Below, piece after piece: positions 26,248 through 34,868 of a stretch of 64,000 nt of DNA. Each line of letters begins with the position of its first letter. Positions within the stretch are counted from its first letter, which is position 1. Source of the stretch: Flavobacteriales bacterium (GTDB taxonomy: Bacteria > Bacteroidota > Bacteroidia > Flavobacteriales_F > PHOS-HE28); assembly GCA_016717225.1 (NCBI GenBank), contig JADKGB010000017.1, positions 50,039-114,038 of the forward strand, read 5' to 3'. Both the position numbers and the translations under genes were made by a program. The notes under the pieces are model-generated. The model searched no databases. It worked only from the letters and a program-made list of their open reading frames with translations, and was not told the origin of the DNA.

Positions 26248-28416
26248 TCACTTCTTCATCCAACCGAAGTGGAAGAGCACGCTGAGGTTGATCACGCGGC
26301 CATCGATGGGTGCCCATAGTGGGGCGAATACGGGCCGCGATGGAGTTCCCGACACGATCTCCTCCCAACGTGTCTGGCGCGTATTGCTCACGTTCTCGCC
26401 GTTCAGCACCAGGTTCCATCGCCCGGAAGTGTAGCCCACCATGCCGGCCAGGAAGATCTGATCGCGCGTCATAGAGCCGTCCGTTCGCGCTTGTTGTCCG
26501 CTCCAACTGGCTTCCACACCTGCGCGCCAATGTTCGCCGAACTCGTGGCTCAGTGTGGTGGCTGCCCGGTGCTGCGGCGTGTAAGAGACCAGCGATGTCC
26601 GTCCGTGCGATGTGATCTCCGGCAGCGTGTACGTGTAGCCCAGGTAGAGCTCGGTGTGTCCGTGCGTTATGCGGATGTAGTTGTCGATACCGCGCGTGAA
26701 ATTGCTGCCCGGTGGGTTGAACAAGGCGGAGATCCCTTCGCTATCCGGTGTCACCGCGAGTGGGTGTTCGATGCTCGTGACGAAGAAGGTCTGGTCAATG
26801 AATAGCAAGGTGCGCTCGCCGAGTGGTTTCTTCCATGTCCATTCCACGGTGCCGCCGGTGGAGAGCTCGGGCTTCGTTCCGTTGTTGAGGCGCGATGCGA
26901 TCACGCCTTCGCTCACCGTGCCATAGTTCCGCGACCGGTCGGGCAATTGATAGCCGGTTCCCGCATTCGCGCGCAAACTCAAACGGTCTGTGACTTTGAA
27001 CATCGCTGCTACCGACGGCAGCACGATGGCATCGTAACCGCGGCTCTTGTCCGTGCGCAGGCCGAAGTCGATCTGGGGCCAGCGCTTGCGGTGCAGGGAG
27101 AGTTGGGCGAAAGCTCCCACTGTGGAGATGTCCTGCGGTCCCAAGCCATCACCGGTGAGCGCGCTACCCACGTAGTTGCCGCCGAACACAAGTGTTCGCC
27201 GGTCGCTGTGCGTGGACCAGTAAGCTTCCGCATAGCGGTTCGTCTGTTCGCGCAGGGTGCGAGTGAAGTTGGTGCGGTCCTGTTGCGTGTAATTGTTCAC
27301 CGAACCCTTTGCCACGAGCTTGCTCGCCGCCGACAGCAGTTGCTCGAAGCTCATGTCCGCGCCGATGCGCTTGCCAGTTGTGCGCAGAAAAAAGAACGCC
27401 GTGTCCTCGGTCGCATCCAGCGCGTGCATGTTGCCGCCTGTGCGCTGGTCATGCTGGTACACGCTACCCACACGCAGCGTTGCTTTTTTCCAAGGTGACA
27501 AGTACACCTGCGGATGCACAACGTTGGTGCGTGCGGTGGCCAGGTCGGACCAGCCATCGCCGTCCACATCCACGGCATCTTGCAAGGTGCTTCCACCGAA
27601 AAGCGTGAAACCGACCTTGCCTATCGGGCCGCTCACGTAAGCGTTCACGTTCGTCTCGCCCAGTGACGCGCGGTTCACCAGCACCATGCCGCCCAAGCTG
27701 TCCATCGGTGCTTTGCTCACGAAGTTGATGGCACCCGCGATCGCGCCGCCACCATTGAAGGTGGAGGAGGGGCCTTTCAGCAACTCCACACGCTGCAGGT
27801 CAAGCGGCGGGATGCGCAACAGATCGAAACCGCCGCTGAGGCCACCGAAGGCGGGCATCCCATCGCGCAACAACAGGGTGTAGCGGCCGTCCAGCCCTTG
27901 CATGCGCACAGCGCTGGCACCGCTCACACCGCTGGTCTGCTGGATCTGCACGCTGCTGATGTCGCCGATCAGGCTCGCGATGTTGCCGGGCTTCAGTGAA
28001 CTTTCTTCATGCAGTTCCTCTTCGCCGAGCACCTCGATCTTCTGCGGCGCGTCCTCGATGCGGCTGTTGGTGCGGGTAGCGCTTACCACCACTTCTTCCA
28101 GTTCATCCGTAAAGCTGGCCAAGCGAACGGTCAGCGTTCCATCGCCGTGCGGCAAGGTCACGGTCATCTCCAGCGGTAAATAGCCGACGCTCACGACCCG
28201 CAGCGTATACGAGCCGTCCGGTATGTTCTGCAAGGTGATGCGACCGTCCATGTCGGCGCTGCCTGTGTGCGACGTTGTCAACAGGACCGCACTGGCACCG
28301 AAGAGCGGCTCGGCGTTGGCGCTGTCCAAGGCGAGCAGCTGCAACGTATTCTGTGCATACCCGCTGAATGAGCACCAGAGCAATGTGCCCAAGAGGATCT
28401 TCCGGAGCCACTTCAT
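26248..28416 (-). CDS. TonB-dependent outer-membrane receptor
   Basis: The product is 722 residues from the ATG at 28414-28416 (MKWLRKILLGTLLWCSFSG, cleavage after YAQ). A carboxypeptidase-like regulatory domain follows (AEPLFGASAVLL, YTLRVVSVGYLPLEMTVTL), then the junction DELEEVVVSATRTNSRIEDAPQ, which includes the TonB box and plug start. The plug shows VRMQGLDGRYTLLLRDGMP and VELLKGPSSTFNGGGAIAGAI. A barrel of about 500 residues ends in a final strand (VINLSVLFHFGW). Its substrate is unknown. Its place beside metal-efflux genes and a two-component system suggests metal or metal-chelate traffic. The stop is 20 bases before a truncated EamA gene. Confidence 0.92.
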   Translation of the reverse strand: MKWLRKILLGTLLWCSFSGYAQNTLQLLALDSANAEPLFGASAVLLTTSHTGSADMDGRITLQNIPDGSYTLRVVSVGYLPLEMTVTLPHGDGTLTVRLASFTDELEEVVVSATRTNSRIEDAPQKIEVLGEEELHEESSLKPGNIASLIGDISSVQIQQTSGVSGASAVRMQGLDGRYTLLLRDGMPAFGGLSGGFDLLRIPPLDLQRVELLKGPSSTFNGGGAIAGAINFVSKAPMDSLGGMVLVNRASLGETNVNAYVSGPIGKVGFTLFGGSTLQDAVDVDGDGWSDLATARTNVVHPQVYLSPWKKATLRVGSVYQHDQRTGGNMHALDATEDTAFFFLRTTGKRIGADMSFEQLLSAASKLVAKGSVNNYTQQDRTNFTRTLREQTNRYAEAYWSTHSDRRTLVFGGNYVGSALTGDGLGPQDISTVGAFAQLSLHRKRWPQIDFGLRTDKSRGYDAIVLPSVAAMFKVTDRLSLRANAGTGYQLPDRSRNYGTVSEGVIASRLNNGTKPELSTGGTVEWTWKKPLGERTLLFIDQTFFVTSIEHPLAVTPDSEGISALFNPPGSNFTRGIDNYIRITHGHTELYLGYTYTLPEITSHGRTSLVSYTPQHRAATTLSHEFGEHWRAGVEASWSGQQARTDGSMTRDQIFLAGMVGYTSGRWNLVLNGENVSNTRQTRWEEIVSGTPSRPVFAPLWAPIDGRVINLSVLFHFGWMKK

Positions 28417-28444
28417 GCGCACGGTGCGGCCGTCGTTGAGCGGA

Positions 28445-28930
28445 TCAGTCCTTCTCGTCCTTCTCATCCTTTTCACCGTCTTCGTTCTCCTCCTTCATTT
28501 TCACCACGGTGCCGTCGGCGGAAAAGACCACTTCCATTTCATGTTCACCCTTCGCGAATTCCACCTCGTACACGGTGCCCTTCGGTGTTTCCGCTTGTTC
28601 GGCTTCTTTGAGCTTGTGGTCGGCGTACTTCGCAGCGATGGTCTTGCGAACGGCTTCCGGCAATGCATCGGTGTTGATGGCATGCTCGGTCTCCAACCAT
28701 GCACCGTCCGGGGCGAAGCAGGCGGACCATTTGTTGCCGTCCTGCTTGAAGTCGGCCTCGAAGTCCTTCTTGTCCTCCATCTCCCATTTCGGTCCTTCGG
28801 CCTTCGGGAAACGTTTCGCGAAAGCAGCTTTCACTGGGGCCGGCACATTGATGGAACCAGTTGTTTGTCCTTGTGCCGTTGCGCTGAGCGCGATCAGCAG
28901 CAGGGCGGGCAGTTTGTTGTTCATGGTCAT
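28445..28930 (-). CDS. PepSY-like periplasmic protein
   Basis: The product is 161 residues from the ATG at 28928-28930 (a second ATG two codons on is equally good). It has a signal peptide ending LSATAQG. The body has two PepSY-like halves: VPAPVKAAFAKRFPKAEGPKWE with DFEADFKQDGNKWSACFAPDGAW, and LPEAVRKTIAAKYADHKLKEAEQ with VYEVEFAKGEHEMEVVFSADG. The C-terminus is a run of Glu, Asp and Lys (EENEDGEKDEKDEKD). PepSY-like proteins are periplasmic and often sit next to sensor kinases and metal transport genes. Here the kinase gene lies 62 bases upstream and the TonB receptor 28 bases downstream, so it is probably part of the same operon. Confidence 0.85.
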   Translation of the reverse strand: MTMNNKLPALLLIALSATAQGQTTGSINVPAPVKAAFAKRFPKAEGPKWEMEDKKDFEADFKQDGNKWSACFAPDGAWLETEHAINTDALPEAVRKTIAAKYADHKLKEAEQAETPKGTVYEVEFAKGEHEMEVVFSADGTVVKMKEENEDGEKDEKDEKD

Positions 28931-28992
28931 TCGGGTTTGATGGGAGCAAAGGGAACCGATGATCCTGTCCACAAGTTGGGCGCGCTGCCCGA

Positions 28993-30246
28993 TCATCCGT
29001 TGCGCACCGCGATGGTATGCGTTCCATGCGATATGGTGTAGCTGACCAGGAGCCCGTTCCCGTCGGCGATCTCTTTCACGATGCTCAAGCCCAAGCCGGT
29101 GGATGCGCTGGAAGGATCGCCTTTCGCGAAGCGATCGAAAAGTGTGGTGGGGTCGACCGGCAGCTCGGGTCCTGTGTTGCGGATCGTGAAGCTGCTCGCG
29201 TGGATCGCCACTTCGATCGAGCCGGAAGGGATGTTGTGCTGCACCGCGTTGCGCAGCAGGTTCGCCACGATAAGTTCCGCAAGTAGCGGATGCAAACGGA
29301 CACGGCACGCTTCCTCTTCATGCATGGTGAAATTGATCCCACGCTCGGTGATCAGGTCTTCCAACGCGGCATGCTGGTCACGGAACAGCGCTGACCAGTC
29401 GATCCGCTCCGGTGCGAATTGCCGGTTGCCTATGCGCGCCAGCAGCAGCATGTGGGTCACCGTGCGGCCCATCCGCTCGCGGGCCTGGAAGAGACCATCG
29501 ATCGTACCCGCTTCCTGTTCGCCCATGTTGGGTGATTGGATCAGTTGGTCGAGCTTCCCCTGCATCACCGCCAACGGCGTCTGCAGTTCATGTGCCGCCT
29601 GCTCGGTGAAGCGTTTCTGCGTGGTGAAGTCGGCGCGCATCTTCATCATCATCGTGTCCAACGTCCGGTTCATGGCGTTGAACTCATCCACATCCGAAGC
29701 GGGGAGTGCACCTGCGGAGGGTGCGTCCATCCTGAACCGTTCAAGCGTGGCCAGTGCATGATGGAACGGTTTCCAGAGCTTCCGCGAGAGCCAACGGTTC
29801 AGCAGCAGGTTGGCCAGCACCACCAGCAACAGCAACACGGTCATACTGGCGGCGATGCCCATCACCAGGTCTTCGGTCTCCAGCAGCGAGCGGCCAACTG
29901 TTATGGTGCATGGCGTTCCATCAGCGTACTCCGCAGGGAAGCGACCGATGCGCCACGGCATCAGTTCGCCGTCGTCCTCTGGTTCGGGCATCACCGAATC
30001 CATGAACATCGTCCCTGCGGATACGCCCGGAACGACAAGCATCATTTCACTCGATGCGCCCGTGGTGAAGTCCTCCTTTCCGTTGCGCAGATCTTGGGCA
30101 ATGCGCTTGGAACGGAATGTCAGTTGTTCATCCACTTCCTCCTTCACCACTGCCGAGACGAGCCAGTAGCCGATCGCTGTGCCCACGATCACGATCGGCA
30201 CGGCGAGCGCCAGTTGGTAGAGCGAGGAGCGTTGCAGCAGCTTCAT
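28993..30246 (-). CDS. Sensor histidine kinase of a two-component system
   Basis: The product is 417 residues. TM1 is near residues 9-32 (LYQLALAVPIVIVGTAIGYWL) and TM2 near 130-150 (IAASMTVLLLLVVLANLLL), enclosing a periplasmic sensor of about 95 residues. The H-box is FTEQAAHELQTPLAVMQGKL, with the phospho-accepting His followed by Glu. The N-box is LLRNAVQHNI and the G-box STGLGLSIVKEI. The architecture is that of OmpR-partner kinases. Its start overlaps the upstream response-regulator stop by four bases. Position next to PepSY, TonB-receptor and metal-efflux genes suggests it senses metal or envelope stress; this is inference. Confidence 0.92.
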   Translation of the reverse strand: MKLLQRSSLYQLALAVPIVIVGTAIGYWLVSAVVKEEVDEQLTFRSKRIAQDLRNGKEDFTTGASSEMMLVVPGVSAGTMFMDSVMPEPEDDGELMPWRIGRFPAEYADGTPCTITVGRSLLETEDLVMGIAASMTVLLLLVVLANLLLNRWLSRKLWKPFHHALATLERFRMDAPSAGALPASDVDEFNAMNRTLDTMMMKMRADFTTQKRFTEQAAHELQTPLAVMQGKLDQLIQSPNMGEQEAGTIDGLFQARERMGRTVTHMLLLARIGNRQFAPERIDWSALFRDQHAALEDLITERGINFTMHEEEACRVRLHPLLAELIVANLLRNAVQHNIPSGSIEVAIHASSFTIRNTGPELPVDPTTLFDRFAKGDPSSASTGLGLSIVKEIADGNGLLVSYTISHGTHTIAVRNG

Positions 30247-30923
30247 GCGCGCGTGCTCAGTCGGTAGCCGAGGCCGTACACCGTTTGTATCCGGTCGCGG
30301 CAGCCTTTCTCCAGCAGCTTCTTCCGAAGGTTCTTCATGTGCGAATAGAGGAAGCCGTCATGGTCCAACCGTTCGGCCATGTCCCCCCATACATGTTCCA
30401 CGATGGCAGTTCTCGAGAGCACGCGGTCCTTGTTCGCCACCAGGAAGAGCAGCAGGTCGAATTGCATGATGGTAAGATCCACGCGCTGTCCGTGTACTTC
30501 CACCAGTTTGTCTTCCGGCACGATGCGCAGCTCGTCCAGTTCGATCGCCGTATTCCCGTCGAAGCGCTTGCGCCTGATCAATGCACGCAGGCGTGCGACG
30601 AGCTCGGGAAGATGGAAGGGTTTGGGCAGATAGTCGTCCGCGCCCAGGTCCAGGCCGCGCACCTTGTCGTCCAACGAACCTTTCGCGGAAATGATGATGA
30701 TGCCGGTTGTGGGGTGCTTTGCACGCAGTTCACGCACCACGTCCAATCCGTTGCCCTTCGGAAGCGTGATGTCCACGAGCACCGCGTCGTAGATGTACTG
30801 CGTGGTTTTCTCGTGGGCCGTGGGGAAGTCGTTGGCCGAGTCCACCACGAAGCCTTCGCCCTGCAGGTATGTGCGGATGGAACGCCGGAGCTCCGGCTCA
30901 TCCTCGATCAGCAGCACTTTCAC
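30243..30923 (-). CDS. OmpR/PhoB-family response regulator
   Basis: The product is 226 residues. I use the GTG at 30921-30923, giving the standard start VKVLLIEDEPELRRSIRTYL; longer frames add unrelated sequence. The receiver domain has the acidic pair EDE, the phospho-acceptor Asp in DAVLVDITLPKGNG near residue 50, and KPF near 100. The C-terminal winged helix (VDLTIMQFDLLLFLVANKD, then LYSHMKNLRKKLLEKG and VYGLGYRL) binds DNA. It is the first gene of the minus-strand locus that runs through the kinase, PepSY, TonB receptor and efflux genes. It overlaps the kinase start by four bases (translational coupling). Confidence 0.93.
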   Translation of the reverse strand: MKVLLIEDEPELRRSIRTYLQGEGFVVDSANDFPTAHEKTTQYIYDAVLVDITLPKGNGLDVVRELRAKHPTTGIIIISAKGSLDDKVRGLDLGADDYLPKPFHLPELVARLRALIRRKRFDGNTAIELDELRIVPEDKLVEVHGQRVDLTIMQFDLLLFLVANKDRVLSRTAIVEHVWGDMAERLDHDGFLYSHMKNLRKKLLEKGCRDRIQTVYGLGYRLSTRA

Positions 30924-31082
30924 GGCGGAAAGGTACCGGGCGGATCCTGTGCGCATCCTGACCGCCCCTCGCCCACCCTCTCTGGTGCGAGAGTTCCCCC
31001 CAACCAATACCTCTGGCAAACTGGGCGAAGTCTATTGTGCCCTTGTACGCACACCCGTGAAGGCTTGTGCCCATCGAAAGGA

Positions 31083-31481
31083 TCACGCGTGATCTTCCGT
31101 TGCAGCCTTTATGCGCCGTTCAACTTCGTCTTCGTGCATGGTCCAGTCCCGGCCTGCCCGTGTGCCCTCTACCATGTATTTGAACATCCCGCGTTCAAAG
31201 TCCCACTTGCGCGCCATGATCCGGCTCATGTTGAAGGCACCGATCTGGATCGCTTCCCCCACCTTGTACTTGGCGCACAGCTCCATTTCCTTCACGATGT
31301 CTTCCTGCGACACGTTGTAGTGGAACGCCCGCGGCCCGTTCACCTGCTTCTGGTCTATCACATACAACCACAACAACACCGGATGCGGCTTGCGCGCAAC
31401 AATGGGCCACACCCCGCCCAGCCAGGGAACCAGCCCGCGAACAGGACAAGGGGTCTTGGGGATCGCCGTCATTTCCGTCAA
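31083..31481 (-). CDS. Hypothetical protein
   Basis: The product is up to 132 residues. I do not recognise the family. The part after residue 34 looks like a folded cytoplasmic protein (LLWLYVIDQKQVNGPRAFHY, then a helix DIVKEMELCAKYKVGEAIQI, and ARKWDFERGMFKYMVEGTRA), while the first 34 residues are proline-rich and may be untranslated. A GTG at 31377-31379 is a plausible alternative start. There is no signal peptide or membrane span. It is divergent from the Fic gene, with 113 bases between them, and faces away from the two-component system. Confidence 0.5.
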   Translation of the reverse strand: MTEMTAIPKTPCPVRGLVPWLGGVWPIVARKPHPVLLWLYVIDQKQVNGPRAFHYNVSQEDIVKEMELCAKYKVGEAIQIGAFNMSRIMARKWDFERGMFKYMVEGTRAGRDWTMHEDEVERRIKAATEDHA

Positions 31482-31594
31482 AGTGAACGGCTAGAAGGTA
31501 TGGGCGAAACGAGAAGTGAACATGCGCACGCCACCGATCGGATCGACCACATGTTCACATGGTCACCCGTCGTTGCGAAAAGGTCGTTGCGGAT

Positions 31595-32428
31595 ATGTGG
31601 AAAACAACGGAGTTCGCCAACATTGTTTCCGAGCCAAGCCCGATCTTCACGCCTGTGGAACTGCTCACCCCGAAATACATCCCCGACTACCGCGGCCAAC
31701 TGGATGTGGCGATGGATGATGCCTTGGCCCAACTGACGGAGGCCGTCAGTGCAGGTTCCGGCGACCTGATGCGGGTGTACGAAAGCGCCGTGCATAGCAG
31801 CCAGATCGAGGGGAGCAAGGTCACTGTTCAGTTGTTCAAGGCCACCATGGAAGCCGCTGGTGAGCAGCCCAAGCCGCGCGATGTGCAAGAGGTGGCCGAT
31901 CTGGTATCGGCCTACCAGTTCGCGCAACAGCACCCACTGAACACCGCCAACCTGCTAGAAGCGCACCGCATCGCGTCCACGTTGTTGGTGCATGCGAACG
32001 ACCAAGGACAGTGGCGCACCAAAGGAGTGAAGGTCGGCAACGCCATCACCACCGTGTACATGGCGCCGCACCAGACGTTGGTGCCCGGACTGATGGACCA
32101 ATTGATGCAGGAGGTGGATGCGCTCAGCTCCAAGAAGCTCGCCACCGACGAGGCGTTCTACTACGCGGCCCTCTTGCACCTCGCGTTCGTGAACATCCAC
32201 CCCTTCATCGACGGCAATGGCCGCAGTGCCCGCCTGCTGGAGAAGTGGTTCCTCGCCAAGCACATCGGCCCCATCGCCTGGAGCATCCGCAGCGAGAAGT
32301 ACATCATCAACCACCGCGACGAGTACTACGATACCTTGGCCCTGCTCGGCAACCAGTGGGGAACATTGGACTACGACCTCTGTATCCCCTTCCTCTTGTT
32401 GCTCCCTCGCTCACTGCGCAACAAATGA
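31595..32428 (+). CDS. Fic-domain protein (probable AMP-transferase)
   Basis: The product is 277 residues from the ATG at 31595. The catalytic motif HPFIDGNGRSAR near residues 202-213 matches H-x-F-x-D-G-N-G-R-x-x-R completely. An N-terminal segment (YESAVHSSQIEGSKVT, near 65-80) carries the S-x-x-x-E-G type inhibitory motif of class II Fic proteins, which hold themselves inactive. The N-terminal IFTPVELLTPKYIPDYRG is also typical of this group. Fic enzymes transfer AMP (or other phosphate groups) from nucleotides to Ser, Thr or Tyr of target proteins. The gene is followed after 72 bases by a DUF4062/RecG-like ATPase on the same strand, which suggests a two-gene module. Confidence 0.88.
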   Translation: MWKTTEFANIVSEPSPIFTPVELLTPKYIPDYRGQLDVAMDDALAQLTEAVSAGSGDLMRVYESAVHSSQIEGSKVTVQLFKATMEAAGEQPKPRDVQEVADLVSAYQFAQQHPLNTANLLEAHRIASTLLVHANDQGQWRTKGVKVGNAITTVYMAPHQTLVPGLMDQLMQEVDALSSKKLATDEAFYYAALLHLAFVNIHPFIDGNGRSARLLEKWFLAKHIGPIAWSIRSEKYIINHRDEYYDTLALLGNQWGTLDYDLCIPFLLLLPRSLRNK

Positions 32429-32500
32429 CCGGCAGCCCGATGAGCGAAGGCAACGACAACACCTGTGGCCGCCTACGCGCCCTCTTTGCGCACCTCCCGA

Positions 32501-34084
32501 ATGACTAGGTCACGCATCTTCATCAGCAGCGTGCAGAAGGAGCTTGCCGAAGAGCGGCGAGCGCTGAAGGACTTCATACACAACGATGCGCTCCTGCGCC
32601 AGCATTTCGAGGTCTTCCTCTTTGAGGACCTGCCCGCCGGCGACCGGCGCACCGACGAGGTGTATCTGCATGAGGTGGACCGGTGCGAGCTGTATGTGGG
32701 CCTGTTCGGAATGGAGTATGGATACACCGATGCGAACGGCATGTCGCCCACCGAGCACGAGTTCGACCGCGCCACCGCACAGGGCAAGGAGCGGCTCATC
32801 TATGTGATCGGCACCACCGATGAAGGTCGCGACGCGCGCATGACCGCCTTGGTGCGCATGGCCGGGGATCAGCTCATCCGCAAACGGGTGGGCAGCATTC
32901 CCGAATTGACATCGGCGGTCTACGCCAGCCTGATCGACCACCTGCAACGCTCGGGCGTTATCCGCAACCTGCCTTACGATGCGGCCGCATGTCATGGCGC
33001 TTCGATGGATGACCTGGATCCAGAGAAGGTGGAACGCTTCCTGCGCATCGCGCAGCGCGAACGCAACTACGTGCTGGGGCCAGGCACGCCCATGGCCCAG
33101 GTGCTCACCCACCTGAACCTGTTCGACCACGACCGTCCCAGCCATGCCGCTGTGCTGCTCTTCGGCAAGGCACCGCAGCGCCACATCGGCCTGATCAGCA
33201 GCGAGGTGAAGTGCGTGCATTACCCTACCACCGCTGGGGGCAAGCCCATGCTGGACTACAAGATCTTCAAGGGCACCGTGTTCGAGCTGGTGGACCAGGC
33301 CGTACACTTCGTGATGGACAAGCTGGCCCATGCCGTGGGCACCCGCAGTGAAAGTGTGGCCGCGCCCATCACACCCGAGATCCCACGCGACGTGGTGACC
33401 GAAGCCATCGTGAACGCCGTGGCCCACCGCGACTATGCCAACGCCGCCAGCGTGCAAGTGGAACTTTTTGCCGATCGCTTTGAGGTGAGCAACCCTGGCA
33501 CCTTTCCGCCCAACCTGGTCGGCGTGGACCTGAGCAAGGCGCATTCCTCGCTGCCGCACAATCCGCTCATCGCCGATCCGCTTTTCCTTACCCGCTACAT
33601 CGAAAAGGCGGGCACCGGCCTGATGGACATGTACGCCAAGTGCCGGGCCGCTGGCTTGCCGGACCCCGTCGTGGGGCCGGTTCCGGGGCGGGGCGTGGTG
33701 CAGGTGGTGCAGCGCACCGCGCAAGTCACCGTGCAAGTCACCGACCAAGGCACCGTGCAAGTTGAAGCGCTGAAGGCCAGCCTTTTGGAGGATCTGGTCG
33801 CTGCACTGGGCTTGCCCACCGACCAAGTTACCGACCAAGTCACCGACCAAGTTGCGCGTATGCTCCAGCAAACCGTTTCAGCACCAGCGAGTACCGAGGA
33901 TCTGATGAACGCGGCGGGGTTGGCCCATCGGCCCCATTTCCGAACCCAATACCTCGTGCCCATCATGCAGGGAGGCTGGCTTGTGCGCACACACCCACAA
34001 CCCAACCACCCCCAACAGCGCTACCGCCTCACCCCCAAAGGCCAAGCCTGGCTGGAGCGCTTCAACACCCTGCCCAAAGCATGA
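32501..34084 (+). CDS. DUF4062 protein with RecG-like ATPase/winged-helix C-terminus
   Basis: The product is 527 residues from the ATG at 32501. Residues 1 to about 100 form a DUF4062 domain (RIFISSVQKELAEERRALKD, then EVDRCELYVGLFGMEYG and SPTEHEFDRAT). The middle (ELVDQAVHFVMDKLAH, then PRDVVTEAIVNAVAHRDYAN and VELFADRFEVSNPGTFPPNL) is the HATPase-like domain found in RecG-related transcriptional regulators. A linker with repeated Q-V-T-D and T-D-Q-V tetrads (near residues 405-455) leads to a C-terminal winged helix (RTQYLVPIMQGGWLVRTHP, RYRLTPKGQAWL). DUF4062-plus-ATPase proteins occur in genomic islands and some defence loci. The role here is unknown, and the Fic gene is its only close partner. 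Confidence 0.82.
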   Translation: MTRSRIFISSVQKELAEERRALKDFIHNDALLRQHFEVFLFEDLPAGDRRTDEVYLHEVDRCELYVGLFGMEYGYTDANGMSPTEHEFDRATAQGKERLIYVIGTTDEGRDARMTALVRMAGDQLIRKRVGSIPELTSAVYASLIDHLQRSGVIRNLPYDAAACHGASMDDLDPEKVERFLRIAQRERNYVLGPGTPMAQVLTHLNLFDHDRPSHAAVLLFGKAPQRHIGLISSEVKCVHYPTTAGGKPMLDYKIFKGTVFELVDQAVHFVMDKLAHAVGTRSESVAAPITPEIPRDVVTEAIVNAVAHRDYANAASVQVELFADRFEVSNPGTFPPNLVGVDLSKAHSSLPHNPLIADPLFLTRYIEKAGTGLMDMYAKCRAAGLPDPVVGPVPGRGVVQVVQRTAQVTVQVTDQGTVQVEALKASLLEDLVAALGLPTDQVTDQVTDQVARMLQQTVSAPASTEDLMNAAGLAHRPHFRTQYLVPIMQGGWLVRTHPQPNHPQQRYRLTPKGQAWLERFNTLPKA

Positions 34085-34424
34085 CCTCGCAAGCCACCTC
34101 GCAAGCTCATCCGTCACCCCGGAATCGCGGAGCGATCATCCAGGGCTGATCTGTCTCCCGCCCCGGAGCTTCATCCGGGGTTGACCCGGGACTGTTCCTC
34201 TCATTGACTGTTCCCCTCCATCGCCTGACCGAATGCCTTTTGGCCGAGGCGGCCACTGAATACCGAATGCACCGAATACCCAAAGGCCTGGGATCGGGTT
34301 CTCGCCCCCGGCTTGGGCTTCAGGCCGCCGGAGGCGGAAGGTTTCTTGCCCCGGGCTTTGACCCGGGGTTCGCTCGGTGGCCGTTTCGGCCAATGGCCTT
34401 GTGGTATCAAGTCTGTTCTCATAT
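34085..34424. other. Intergenic GC-rich, palindrome-rich stretch left of the IS element
   Basis: I see no gene in these 340 bases. They contain several CCGG-rich palindromes, including 34161-34180. Confidence 0.5.
34161..34180. repeat. REP-like palindrome, copy related to 18912-18931
   Basis: CCCCGGAGCTTCATCCGGGG matches the reverse complement of 18912-18931 at 19 of 20 positions. It is followed by further CCGGGG/CCCGGG pairs. Confidence 0.6.
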
Positions 34425-34448
34425 TGTCTTGTCCTGAAATAGGTTGAC
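34425..34448 (+). repeat. Left terminal inverted repeat of the IS3-family element
   Basis: It pairs with 35816-35839; the mismatches are at bases 6, 16 and 18. Confidence 0.85.
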
Positions 34449-34466
34449 ACAAACCAACCCTTCAAG

Positions 34467-34868
34467 ATGGGACTCTCAAAAGAATTCAAAGTGTACAACA
34501 GCTACCCGCCGGAATTGCGCAAGCAGGCGGTTTACCGCGTATTAAGCGGGGAGCTTCGCAAGAGTGAAGCAATCCGGGAGTACGGCATCGGTGGCTCCAC
34601 CACGCTGGACAAATGGCTGGAGAAATACGGCCACGGTATCTTGAGCGAGCACAAAGAGTTGCTTGCTCAAATGGGACGACGAAGAACAAAGGCAAATACG
34701 GCTGTTAAGGGTGAAATGCCCGAGTTGGACAAGGTGCGGCGCGAACTGGCGGCCACCCAGAGGAAGTTGGAGGCGGCTGAACTGCGGGCCGAGGCATACT
34801 CCATGATGATCGACATCGCCGAGCGGGAGCTGAAGGTGGCGATCCGAAAAAAGTCCGCCACCAAGTGA
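34467..34868 (+). CDS. IS3-family transposase OrfA (helix-turn-helix protein)
   Basis: The product is 133 residues. The N-terminal helix-turn-helix region reads YPPELRKQAVYRVLSGELRK then SEAIREYGIGGSTTLDKWLEKYG, the normal OrfA DNA-binding domain that recognises the IS ends. A leucine-zipper-like helix follows (LDKVRRELAATQRKLEAAEL). The ATG at 34467 is 18 bases inside the left inverted repeat. The frame ends at 34868, overlapping OrfB by four bases. The heptamer A AAA AAG at 34847-34853 lies in the right phase for -1 slippage into OrfB. Confidence 0.9.
   Translation: MGLSKEFKVYNSYPPELRKQAVYRVLSGELRKSEAIREYGIGGSTTLDKWLEKYGHGILSEHKELLAQMGRRRTKANTAVKGEMPELDKVRRELAATQRKLEAAELRAEAYSMMIDIAERELKVAIRKKSATK
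34847..34853 (+). other. Programmed -1 frameshift heptamer A AAA AAG between OrfA and OrfB
   Basis: In the OrfA frame the codons are cgA AAA AAG. OrfB is in the -1 frame and has no stop between the slip site and its own start, so slippage here would make the OrfAB transposase. Confidence 0.75.

Noticed and set aside
30117..31736. A 539-codon plus-strand frame
   Set aside because: It lies across the kinase start, the response regulator, the hypothetical gene and the Fic gene start; composition is that of antisense reading.
32510..33871. A 453-codon minus-strand frame
   Set aside because: It is antisense to the DUF4062/RecG-like gene, which has clear domains.
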